Source of the DNA: Actinomadura_C alba
Lineage (GTDB): Bacteria; Actinomycetota; Actinomycetes; Streptosporangiales; Streptosporangiaceae
Direction of reading: 5' to 3'
Assembly: GCF_039530285.1 (NCBI RefSeq)
Contig: NZ_BAAAOK010000040.1
Location: 1 to 64,000, forward strand
DNA length: 64,000 bases
Shown: piece after piece, positions 27,709 through 35,431 of the stretch
How positions within the stretch are numbered: position 1 is the stretch's first letter
How the letters are laid out: each line of letters begins with the position of its first letter
The notes under the pieces: generated by a model
The model's database searches: none
The model's input: only the letters and a program-made list of their open reading frames with translations
Told to the model about the DNA's origin: nothing
Translations under genes and position numbers: made by a program

Positions 27709-28668
27709 TCAGGCATCGTCGTTTCCGCGAGGCGCGGGGGTTCCGTGCCACCGGAAGGGGGTGTCTTCCAGCGCCGAGCGGTCCCAGCGTCCGCGGTCCG
27801 CGGCGGCTTCGTAGGTGGTGTGGAGGAACTCGGCGACCGCGCGGTCCGGGTCGGGTGCGGCGCGGGCGGCCTCGTAGGGCAGCAGGAACTGCTGGAACTC
27901 GGTACTGAAGTACGCGCCTTCGGGGCGGATCGGCTGATCGGCGAACCCGTCGGGCTCGGGGTAGGCATAGGAGTAGAAGGCGCCTTCCTCTCCGCCGCCG
28001 GGCCAGAACCCGCAGCTGGACAGTTCCCGGGAGTAGCCCTCGACCATGACCCAGTCCCCGCAGTTGGGTACTCCGCCGGGGTGCGGCGGAGCCGACCGCC
28101 CGGAGAAACGGGTGCAGGCGAGATCCATCCCTCCCCAGAAGAAGTGCACCGGGCTGACCTTGCCGACGAAGTGCGACCGGAACTCGCCGATCACCCGGTT
28201 CGCCTGCAGCATCTGTTGCCAGAACAGGCCGACCGCCTCGCCGTCGTAGGAGGCGTGGGTGTGGTCTTCGGCGAAGGGGATCGCCGGCTCGACCTCGTTG
28301 GGGTGCGGGCGGATCGGTGCGTCGATCCCGAGCCGGCCGAGCATGTCCAGGATCCGGGTGTAGAACTCGGCGACCGGCATCGGCCGGAGCGGGAGGCTCC
28401 GCGTGTTGCCGTCGCTGTGGCGGACCTCGAGCTGGTGGCCGACGAAGTCGAACTCGATCTCGAAGGCCCCCGTGCCGTGCGGGATGGTCGACGTCGTCAA
28501 CCCGCGCGGGCTGACGTACAGGGTCACCTGCCACCAGTGGTTGACCAGCGGAGCGTGGGCCATGCGGATCTTGCCCACGATCTGGGTCCACATGTGCAGG
28601 GTGTCGCGGGTGGGGGTCCAGTCCGAGACCCGCAGGCTCGGCCAGCTCATCGTTGCCGTGCCGGTCAT
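27709..28668 (-). CDS. DUF5996 family protein
   Basis: 319 residues. The family pattern is clear: SWPSLRVSDWTPTRDTLHMW at the start, NHWWQVTLYVSPRGLTTSTI, FDFVGHQLEV, and SPVHFFWGGMDLACTRFSGR near the middle, then the aromatic YSYAYPEPDG. No enzyme motif is known for the family. It is the last gene of a coupled set: its ATG overlaps the preceding stop (ATGA). The downstream end lies 10 bases from the truncated cysteine-motif gene on the other strand. Confidence 0.85.
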   Translation of the reverse strand: MTGTATMSWPSLRVSDWTPTRDTLHMWTQIVGKIRMAHAPLVNHWWQVTLYVSPRGLTTSTIPHGTGAFEIEFDFVGHQLEVRHSDGNTRSLPLRPMPVAEFYTRILDMLGRLGIDAPIRPHPNEVEPAIPFAEDHTHASYDGEAVGLFWQQMLQANRVIGEFRSHFVGKVSPVHFFWGGMDLACTRFSGRSAPPHPGGVPNCGDWVMVEGYSRELSSCGFWPGGGEEGAFYSYAYPEPDGFADQPIRPEGAYFSTEFQQFLLPYEAARAAPDPDRAVAEFLHTTYEAAADRGRWDRSALEDTPFRWHGTPAPRGNDDA

Positions 28669-28889
28669 CGGTTCTCATACCCTTCGCGGCGCGACGAGAG
28701 GGTGGCGGTCATTGTGCTCCTGTCCTGCGTACGGGCTCCTCGAGCCCGGTCGGGGTCGTTGGTGAACTGCAAGCCCGGTGTCGCCGGTCCCAATCGAGGG
28801 ATGTTCAGGAAGTCCCTGACGCTCTGCGAGCGCGTCCGGTCGCGCTGCAGTTCGCTTAGCAGATGCACGTGAATCGGTAGGCTCGTCAC
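28665..28889 (-). CDS. Small hypothetical protein, 74 residues, translationally coupled
   Basis: GTG start with GAAGGAAG eight bases upstream. Both ends overlap neighbours by four bases: GTGA with the 43-residue ORF before it, ATGA with the DUF5996 gene after it. The sequence begins MTSLPIHVHLLSELQRDRTR and continues VRDFLNIPRLGPATPG; the N-terminal half is probably helical and the C-terminal half polar. No family recognised. Overlaps at both ends are good evidence that it is translated. Confidence 0.5.
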   Translation of the reverse strand: MTSLPIHVHLLSELQRDRTRSQSVRDFLNIPRLGPATPGLQFTNDPDRARGARTQDRSTMTATLSSRREGYENR

Positions 28890-29017
28890 TGGTGTGCTTC
28901 CTTCGTGTGTGAGGTGGGGTGCGGCTCCGTACCTGCCTGATCCGAGGGGCCTGGCGTTGCACCGACGACTCCGACCCTTCCTCCTGATGGGGCGGCGCCG
29001 GTTCGGTGATCGGCCAT
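28886..29017 (-). CDS. Very small hypothetical protein, 43 residues, translationally coupled
   Basis: ATG preceded by AGGAAGGGG at five bases. It encodes a Gly/Pro/His-rich hydrophilic peptide (MADHRTGAAPSGG at the start, PTSHTKEAHQ at the end) and its stop overlaps the next GTG (GTGA). It begins 77 bases after the flavodoxin-like gene. It may be a short peptide or, less likely, the displaced start of the 74-residue gene. Confidence 0.4.
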   Translation of the reverse strand: MADHRTGAAPSGGRVGVVGATPGPSDQAGTEPHPTSHTKEAHQ

Positions 29018-29094
29018 CTCGTCCCCTTCCTGCGTGGTCTGCCTGCCGGAACCGACGCGCCGGGCTCCGTCGTCTCGGAACCTGCCGGAGGTGA

Positions 29095-29820
29095 TCAGCG
29101 GTATTCGGGATTGGCGTTGTCGGGGCGACCACCGGCTTCCCAGGCCGTGCGCTGGTTGCCGTAGGCCGGGACCCCACCGGCGCGCCGGATCATCGACGCG
29201 AGGTGAAGCAGGTTGTAGGTCATGAACGTGATGTTGCGGTTGGTGAAGTCGTTGTCCGGGCCGCCGGAGCCCTCGTCGAGATAGGAGGGGCCGGGGCCGA
29301 CCTCGCCGAGCCAACCCGCGTCGGCCTGGGGCGGGACGGTGAACCCGATGTGTTGCAGGCTGTAGAGGATGCTCATCGCGCAGTGCTTGAGGCCGTCCTC
29401 GTTGCCGGTGATCAGGCAGCCACCGACCCGGCCGTAGTAGGCGTACTGACCGTGCTCGTTGAGCACGCCGGAGTAGCCGTAGAGCCGCTCGATCACCCGG
29501 CGGGTCACCGAGCTGTTGTCGCCGAGCCAGATCGGTCCGGCGATGACCAGGATGTCGGCTGCCAGGACCCGGGTCAGCAGTGCGGGCCATTCGTCGGTGT
29601 CCCACCCGTGCTCGGTCATGTCCGGGCGGACGCCGGTGGCGATGTCGTGATCGACGGCGCGGATCTGATCCACGCCGACCCCGTTCGCCTCCATGATCGC
29701 CACGCTGCGGTCGATCACACCTTGGGTGTGGCTGCGGCCGGGGGAACGGTTGAGGGTGCAGTTGACGTACATCGCGCGCAGCCCGGTGAAGTCCGGTTCC
29801 TCGGTCACGGATGCGGTCAT
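29095..29820 (-). CDS. Flavodoxin-family / NADPH-dependent FMN reductase
   Basis: 241 residues. The flavodoxin-like fold shows in the first strand (RAMYVNCTLNRSPGRSHTQG), which binds FMN phosphate, the ILVIAGPIWLGDNSSVTRRV loop, and GGCLITGNEDGLKHCAMSIL. It probably reduces FMN or quinones with NAD(P)H. It follows the GNAT gene on the same strand, with a 22-codon ORF between, and precedes the small coupled ORFs and DUF5996, so all may share the operator at 30456. Confidence 0.8.
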   Translation of the reverse strand: MTASVTEEPDFTGLRAMYVNCTLNRSPGRSHTQGVIDRSVAIMEANGVGVDQIRAVDHDIATGVRPDMTEHGWDTDEWPALLTRVLAADILVIAGPIWLGDNSSVTRRVIERLYGYSGVLNEHGQYAYYGRVGGCLITGNEDGLKHCAMSILYSLQHIGFTVPPQADAGWLGEVGPGPSYLDEGSGGPDNDFTNRNITFMTYNLLHLASMIRRAGGVPAYGNQRTAWEAGGRPDNANPEYR

Positions 29821-29997
29821 GGGGTCCTTCCGGTGCTCGGTCGTGCTGTCGACCCGCGTGGCCGGCTCTCGTGTCCGGGGCGGTGGCGATGAAGTGGATG
29901 TGGGCCGGACGAACTCCTTGCGGACCTCGTCGCTGATCTGGCCGGCCTCGGCGACTCGGTCAGCGTCCCTGGGCGGTGGTGGGTGTGCCCGTTCGGG

Positions 29998-30066
29998 TCA
30001 TCGGTCGGGATCGCTTTCGGCCACGGCGGTCTCATGTTCGAGGGCCGCCAGGATGATGTCGCTCAT
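29998..30066 (-). CDS. Possible 22-residue peptide downstream of GNAT1
   Basis: ATG with GGAGG just upstream, encoding MSDIILAALEHETAVAESDP and an Asp-Arg end. In the second copy of this locus the same ribosome-site sequence (ACGGAGGCCGG) drives the FeS/CDGSH gene, so this may simply be the retained start region of a lost gene. Low confidence. Confidence 0.25.
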   Translation of the reverse strand: MSDIILAALEHETAVAESDPDR

Positions 30067-30097
30067 ACCGGCCTCCGTCACTGTCGTGTCCGACTGT

Positions 30098-30406
30098 TCA
30101 ATCGCTGACCTTGCTGCGGGACCGGTACAGGAGGTCCTGGTACTCGGGATGGCGGGCGATCCAGCCCGCGAAGAAGGGACAGGTCGGCAGTACCCGCAGG
30201 TTCGCGGCCCGTGCTTCGTCAAGGGCGGTACGGGCCAGAGCGGAACCGACTCCCCTGCCCTCGTACTCCGGCGCGACCTCGGTGTGCACGAACGCGACGA
30301 GTTCCGTCGTACGGATGTAATCCGCGACGCCCGCGACCTTGGGCTCTTCGTCGACGCGGGCCTCGTAACGCTTCGCCTCGGGCACGTCGCTCACTTCGAC
30401 CGCCAT
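30098..30406 (-). CDS. GNAT-family N-acetyltransferase (GCN5-like, short), copy 1
   Basis: 102 residues of the short YidJ/Gtn10-like acetyltransferase type: VAFVHTEVAPEYEGRGVGSA is the acetyl-CoA loop (Q/R-x-x-G-x-G/A), then ARTALDEARAANLRVLPTCP and WIARHPEYQDL. Nearly identical to the protein at 42939. The start at 30406 follows AGGAGGAGG; the longer frame to 30442 would put that site inside the gene. A perfect palindrome at 30456 lies 50 bases upstream. Confidence 0.85.
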   Translation of the reverse strand: MAVEVSDVPEAKRYEARVDEEPKVAGVADYIRTTELVAFVHTEVAPEYEGRGVGSALARTALDEARAANLRVLPTCPFFAGWIARHPEYQDLLYRSRSKVSD

Positions 30407-30455
30407 ATGTCCTCCTCCTGGGTCGGTTGGCCAGGCCACCACACTACCGGATTAA

Positions 30456-30469
30456 GTTGATGCATCAAC
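30456..30469. promoter_or_regulatory. MarR-type operator candidate upstream of GNAT1
   Basis: GTTGATGCATCAAC is a perfect 14-base palindrome of the form GTTGA-N4-TCAAC. Related sites lie upstream of three other transcription units (41081, 43301, 45480-45551). Confidence 0.7.
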
Positions 30470-30876
30470 ATTTTCTTGTGGCGGACCGACCCACACCGCC
30501 ACCACCCCCTCACCGCGACCCCGGCACCCCACTTCAACGGGCACCAGGTACGACCCTGCACCCTCCTACGGTTGATGACGGGTCCACCAAAGGAGGTCTC
30601 GCCCATGCGTATCGTCCGCACCGGGTGCCGCGGCCTAGCCGAGCGGGCATCCCGACCGGCACCGACCTGCCGGGGCCCGTCGACGCGGCCTTCGCGGGCC
30701 CGGACGCGTCGACGGAGAAGGACAAGCCGGCAGTCGTCACCGGCCACCTGAGCGGCTGCCCGGTCGGCCGGGCGCGCCGATCGCGGGCCCGTCACAGCCG
30801 CGCTCAAGGTCCGAGCGGAGCGAAACGGGTCGCCGGAGAATCCGGCGACCCGTCCCGATGGCTGCGGTTGGCCTCG

Positions 30877-31228
30877 TTACTCGGCGGTGAGAGTTTCCGC
30901 GTAGGGGAAGACGAACTCTCCGGAGGACGATTCCGGTGGCGAAACCACGATCTGCCGCGACCCGTTCCGGAACTGCCCGACCTCATGGCCGGAGATTCCC
31001 TGGAACTGGACCTGCAGGACCCGCGGCTCCGACCACTCGCCCTTCACGCCGAACCGGACATCACCCATGACGGTCGGGAAGGTCTGCTCCCGTGCGTACG
31101 CCGAAGGACGGCGTCGTCGAAACCGCCCGTCGCCTCGACGGCTTGGGCGACCACCTGCATCTGGGCATAGGCGAGCGGCACCATCTAATGCCCCAGGAGG
31201 TCGACACCGGCTTCGCCGGCCCGCGCGC
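30877..31228 (-). pseudogene. C-terminal fragment of a branched-chain/amide-type substrate-binding protein, copy 1
   Basis: The frame ends with FPTVMGDVRFGVKGEWSEP, VLQVQFQGISGHEVGQF and PESSSGEFVFPYAETLTAE, nearly the same as the end of the intact protein at 43508-44701. DNA similarity continues to about 31228 and then stops abruptly at IS3 sequence. A frameshift near 31100 also separates it from its upstream codons. Confidence 0.8.
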
Positions 31229-31442
31229 GAGGTGTTCGGAGTCGAGCCGATCTGCCGCGTCCTGACCAGCCACGGACTGAAGATCGCGACGAGCACCTAC
31301 TACGCCGCCAAGAACCGTATTCCCAGCGCCCGGTCGGTTCGCGACGCGGAGCTCAAGACGCAGATCAGCCGCGTCCATACCGACAACTTCAGCGTCTACG
31401 GAGTGCGGAAACTCTCCGCGACGATTGCCATGAGCGGGCCGC
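31229..31442 (+). pseudogene. IS3-family transposase fragment (OrfB N-terminal part)
   Basis: VFGVEPICRVLTSHGLKIAT, TYYAAKNRIP and RDAELKTQISRVHTDNFSVY match the helix-turn-helix-like N-terminal region of IS3 OrfB. No ends or start are preserved. Confidence 0.75.
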
Positions 31443-31492
31443 TGACCTGCCCAGGCGCGACTTCACCGCGTCTCGCCCGAACGAGCGGCAGC

Positions 31493-31562
31493 GTTGACGT
31501 CCTCGCGCCAGATCTCATGGGCGAGACGGGCCGACCGGCTGTTGTCCGCGAGGGGACCGGTC
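31493..31562 (-). pseudogene. N-terminal fragment of the substrate-binding protein, copy 1
   Basis: This matches 44586-44656 almost base for base and encodes the LTGSLADNSRSARLAHEIWR segment near the start of the intact protein. Confidence 0.7.
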
Positions 31563-31716
31563 AGATTCGGGCTCATGGGCCTCGGCGTCAACAACGCGCT
31601 CGCCTATCCGAACTACTTCGCCATGATCCCGACCGGACCGGATCCGAATGCCGCGCTCACCGAGGGGTTCTTCGAACTCGCCGCGCAGCAGAATCCGCGG
31701 CCGACACCGTGGCGCT
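31563..31716 (+). pseudogene. Middle fragment of the substrate-binding protein, inverted
   Basis: Reads GLMGLGVNNALAYPNYFAMI then PDPNAALTEGFFELAAQQNP on the plus strand, matching the middle of the protein at 43508-44701, but in the opposite orientation to the two neighbouring fragments of the same gene. This requires an inversion within the block. Confidence 0.75.
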
Positions 31717-31945
31717 CGGGGTCGCCGACTTCACCTATGTCGCCACCTGGTCCGGGATCGTCTACGTCGCATTCGTCGTGGACGTTGTACTCCCGGGCAA
31801 TCGTCGGCTGGTCCGCCGCCACCAGCAAGCGGGCCAAGCTCGTCCTCGATGCCCTCGACATGGCGTTGTGACGCCGAGAGCCGGCCGGAACTCCCGCTGG
31901 GCCGGGGCTGGTTCATCATTCGGATGCGGGTACTGAAGCGCTGCA
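31717..31945 (+). pseudogene. IS3-family transposase fragment (integrase core)
   Basis: VADFTYVATWSGIVYVAFVV carries the first catalytic Asp of the DDE core. After a frame change, SRAIVGWSAATSKRAKLVLD and then GLVHHSDAG (second Asp) follow. It continues the same type of element as 31229-31442, with binding-protein DNA lying between the two halves. Confidence 0.7.
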
Positions 31946-32284
31946 TAGGCCCGAGCCGCGTGCGCAGGCTGCGTCCGCGTGAGCTCCTTCACGCGTCTTC
32001 ACGTTGTGCGTCCTGGCCAGTCGACCACGAACCTGCGGGTCCATGCCCCAGAATCAGCCCATGCACCCGTGACTTCGCGTTCAAGCACCTTCAGTTTCCG
32101 TGAACTCGCGGGCCTCGTGGGGGTCGAGTAGGAATCGCGCAGAGAGTGCAGTTTGGTCCCCAATTTGACACCCCGGCTGGATGCCGGTCGAGATCGAGGA
32201 CTTCGCCGCGCGGCCACCATGATCAACCTCGGCGTCAGCCACGGGTACCACTGATCCCCGAGACATTCCCCTGTCGTTGGCCGG
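31946..32284. other. Intergenic region, no gene recognised
   Basis: Scattered short frames only. It lies between IS3 debris and the end of the SGNH hydrolase gene. Confidence 0.4.
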
Positions 32285-33469
32285 TCAGCGGTGCTCCATG
32301 GTGAAAGGGCCGCCGTCGCCGAAGGCAAGGCGGGCGAAGCGTTCGCCGATGTGCCGGTGGGTGGCAGGGTCCGGGTGGAGTTCGTCGGGTAGCGGCCGTT
32401 TTGCATGATCGGGCTTGCTGTAGAGGTCGAGGCCGTCGAGATAGTGCAGGTTCGGGTCGGTGGCGGCGCGCTGCCGGACGATGCGGGTGAGCTCGTCGCG
32501 GATCACGGTGAGGGTCAGCTTCCCGGCGGCGATCTGCGCGGGGTCGCCGGTGCTCATGAACCGCAGCCGCCCCTCGCTCATCGCGCTGACGTCCGGGGCG
32601 CTGGGCCCGGGGGTGTTCTCGTGGATGGGGCAGTAGATGGGGGATGCGACCAGTAGAGGGGTGGTGGGGTGTCCTTCGCGGATGGTGTCGAGGAAACCGT
32701 GGACGGCCGGGCCGAACGCGCGCAGCCGCATCAGGTCGGCGTTGACGATATTGATGCCGATCTTGAGGCTGATCAGGTCGGCGGGGGTGTCGCGGATCGT
32801 GCGGGCGGTGAACGGGTCGAGCAGGGCGCTGCCGCCGAATCCCAGATTCACCAGCTCCACCTTGCCCAGGGCCGCGGCCACGGCGGGCCAGGTCCCGGTC
32901 GGGGTAGTGGCGTTGGAGCCGTGGCTGATCGAGCTGCCGTGGTGCAGCCAGACCTTGCGGCCATTGGGCGGTGCGGTCCGGATGGGGGCGTTGGTGTGCA
33001 GGGTGACCAGTTGGGTGGTCTCGTCGTGCGGCAGCCAGATCTCGACGTCCTTATCGTCGCCGGACAGGCTGGTGAACCGCAGGGTCTGAACCGGCCCGGG
33101 TCGGGTTTCTGCGGTCCCGGCGGCCATGTCGATGGTGAGTACGTCGCCGTCCGTCACGCTGGCCCGGCTCGCGAGCCGTCCGGCGACGAGAAGCTCGTAC
33201 ACCCCGTCGGGGCGCGGCGGCGCTCCGACGTAGGCCCGCTTGGTGGCCACGACGTCCAGCTCGACGGCGGTGGCCGGGGTGCGGAAGACCAGTCGCACGC
33301 CGGAGGGCTGCGACTCGGCCATCGCCAGCTGGCCGTCGGGTATCTGCTGGCGGGCGTACGCGGGCAACCGGTGGGGCAGTACGCCGCGTTCGGTGTGTTC
33401 CAGGTCGAGAGCGCCGCGCAGGAGGTCAGAGGTGATGGGGGTGGTGGTCCAGTCGTGCTCGGTGTGCAT
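32285..33469 (-). CDS. SGNH/GDSL-type hydrolase
   Basis: 394 residues with a ~165-residue beta-rich N-terminal domain, then an SGNH hydrolase. Block I is LHHGSSISHGSN (nucleophile Ser), block II NLGFGGSALLDPF (Gly), block III SLKIGINIVN (Asn), block V LPDELHPDPATH (Asp and His). No signal peptide, so an intracellular esterase, deacetylase or lipase. It follows the TetR gene by 68 bases on the same strand and is probably controlled by it. Confidence 0.85.
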   Translation of the reverse strand: MHTEHDWTTTPITSDLLRGALDLEHTERGVLPHRLPAYARQQIPDGQLAMAESQPSGVRLVFRTPATAVELDVVATKRAYVGAPPRPDGVYELLVAGRLASRASVTDGDVLTIDMAAGTAETRPGPVQTLRFTSLSGDDKDVEIWLPHDETTQLVTLHTNAPIRTAPPNGRKVWLHHGSSISHGSNATTPTGTWPAVAAALGKVELVNLGFGGSALLDPFTARTIRDTPADLISLKIGINIVNADLMRLRAFGPAVHGFLDTIREGHPTTPLLVASPIYCPIHENTPGPSAPDVSAMSEGRLRFMSTGDPAQIAAGKLTLTVIRDELTRIVRQRAATDPNLHYLDGLDLYSKPDHAKRPLPDELHPDPATHRHIGERFARLAFGDGGPFTMEHR

Positions 33470-33537
33470 TTCCTCGGTCTCTTTGATCAGGAGGGGCAGC
33501 TGGCAGAGGTGGCCGGAAGATCGGCCGGGAAGGTTGG

Positions 33538-34110
33538 TCAGGAGGCGGTGGGCCAGGTGCGCAGCAGGGTGTCGAGCGCGTTGAGGATCTCGGTCCAGCT
33601 TTCCTGTGCGTCGGGGGCGCTGTGGCTGAAGGCCCCGGCGGTTTCCAGGCTGACGTAGCCGCTGAAGACGCTGCCCAGCAGCCGCACCGCGTGTGTCTGG
33701 TGTGGTTCGGCCAGGTCGTATCCGCGCAGGATCGCCCGCGTCATCTGGGCGTGCCGGACGCCCGCGCTGGTGGCCGCCGTCTCCGGGTCGAGCCGGAACT
33801 GGGCGGCGGCGAAGCGGCCCGGGTGCTTGATGGCGTAGTCGCGGTAGACATTCGCGAAGGCGGTCAGGGCGTCTTTACCGGCCCGCCCGGCCACTGCGGC
33901 GGATACCTGGTCGGCGAGTTCCTCCAGGGCCATCAGGGCGATCTTGGTCTTGAGGTCATGGGCGTTCTTCAGGTGCGAGTACAGGCTCGCGGTCTTGACG
34001 CCGAAGCGCCGGGCGAGCTCCGCGGGGGTCGTCTGCTCGAAGCCGATCTCGTCGGCCAGATCCGCTCCCGCCCGGACCAGGCGCTGCGGGGTCAGTCCTA
34101 CCCGAGCCAT
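33538..34110 (-). CDS. TetR-family regulator
   Basis: 190 residues. The N-terminal helix-turn-helix is RLVRAGADLADEIGFEQTTP with ELARRFGVKTASLYSHLKNA as recognition helix. The C-terminal ligand domain fits the WHG type (HPGRFAAAQFRLDPE). Start at 34110 because GGAGG sits six bases upstream; the ATG at 34116 directly abuts that site. The open frame continues to 35388 but only antisense to a transposase. A 9-bp inverted repeat at 34157 is its probable operator, giving autoregulation with the SGNH hydrolase. Confidence 0.85.
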   Translation of the reverse strand: MARVGLTPQRLVRAGADLADEIGFEQTTPAELARRFGVKTASLYSHLKNAHDLKTKIALMALEELADQVSAAVAGRAGKDALTAFANVYRDYAIKHPGRFAAAQFRLDPETAATSAGVRHAQMTRAILRGYDLAEPHQTHAVRLLGSVFSGYVSLETAGAFSHSAPDAQESWTEILNALDTLLRTWPTAS

Positions 34111-34156
34111 GCCCATCCTCCGAGTCACTTCCGAATTATGCCATAGATGATTATGC

Positions 34157-34181
34157 ATTTGCCTACTCCAGTTAGGCAAAT
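34157..34181. promoter_or_regulatory. TetR operator candidate
   Basis: ATTTGCCTA (34157-34165) and TAGGCAAAT (34173-34181) are perfect inverted arms around a 7-base spacer, 47 bases upstream of the TetR start. Size and place fit a self-binding TetR site. Confidence 0.7.
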
Positions 34182-34255
34182 TAACGTATCCTTCATGAAG
34201 CCACTGACTGAACCCTTCTCGGTAACGTCTCGTGACGTCTAGTGATCTTCGTTCA

Positions 34256-35230
34256 GGCGGTACGGCTGTGTTCGAGCTGGAGGAGGACGATGGCGGCTCG
34301 GGCATTCGGGTGCAGTACCCGAGGAAGTCGTTCACCGAGCAGATCGAGCAGATACCGGCCGGCGCGCGGATCACCACGCGGCTGCGCGGTGCCGCCGGGC
34401 GCCGGGTACGCGACGCCGCCTCCACCGTCATCCAGGCCGCCCGTGACCTGCACCTGTCCTGGCCGACCGTGATGGACGCCTTCCGTACTGCCGCCCGCGA
34501 GGTCACCGAGGCACCGCTGCCCGAGGTGCAGGTGCTGGGCATCGACGAGACCCGGCGCGGACGGCCGCGCTGGGAACAGGACCCCGCCACCGGCAAGTGG
34601 CACCTGGTCCGGGACCGGTGGCACACCGGCTTCGTCGACGCGTTCGGCACCGGCGGGCTGCTGGGCAAGGTCGAGGGCCGCACCACCGCAGACGTACTGG
34701 CCTGGCTCGCCACCACCCAGCTGACCTGGAGAAAGAGCATTCGAGTACGTGGCCATCGACATGTCAACCACCTACCGCGCCGCCATCCGCACCCGTCTAC
34801 CGCACGCCACCGTCGTGGTCGACCACTTCCACGTCGTCCAGCTCGCCAACAAGATGCTGTCCGTGGTCCACCGCCGAGACCGGCGGCCGGCGCGGACGCG
34901 CCAGTGACCCGGAATGGATAGCCAGACGGCACCTGCTGCACAACCGCGAGGACCTCACCGACGAGCAGTTCACCACGATGTGGAACGCCCTGCTGGGCGC
35001 GGGAAGTATCGGCCAGACCCTGCTGACGGCATGGATCGCCAAGGAGAACCCCCGCAACATCCTCGCGTGCGCCCGCACCGGCGCCGACCGCCACCAAGTC
35101 GGGCACGCCCGCTGGAAGTTCCTCACCTGGTGCGCGGACTCCGACATCCCCGAGGTCAGATAGCTCGCCACTACCGTCGACCGCTGGTGGCCGGAGATCG
35201 AAGCGTTCATCGCCCGGGGTCGCGAACGGC
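34256..35230 (+). pseudogene. ISL3-family transposase, truncated and frameshifted
   Basis: Readable segments are RVRDAASTVIQAARDLHLSW, EVQVLGIDETRRGRPRWEQD (first catalytic Asp), HTGFVDAFGTGGLLGKVEGR, then in other frames YVAIDMSTTYRAAI and HATVVVDHFHVVQLANKML (second Asp), LLHNREDLTDEQ, and FLTWCADSDIPEV followed by a stop. The zinc-finger N-terminus is missing, frames change near 34740 and 34905, and a TAG interrupts near 35161. Not functional. Confidence 0.8.
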
Positions 35231-35431
35231 CTCTTGCGCGCGCAGCCGGTCGATGGCTTTCTCATGTGACGGACGCTGGGGGTCCCAGTACGCCGCGGCT
35301 CGGCGCGGTGCCTGCTTACGCGCACGGCGACCGTCGCGGGCGCCGGCGGTGACGTTCTCTGATGCGCGAACGCGTGCGACCGGCTCACTGTTCATGCATC
35401 AAGTCTCTCTCTTCTGCGGACGGCTCTTCCG

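Noticed and set aside
33538..35388. Single 616-residue minus-strand protein
   Set aside because: Only the last ~190 residues are a TetR regulator with its own start signal and operator; the upstream part is antisense to an ISL3 transposase remnant.
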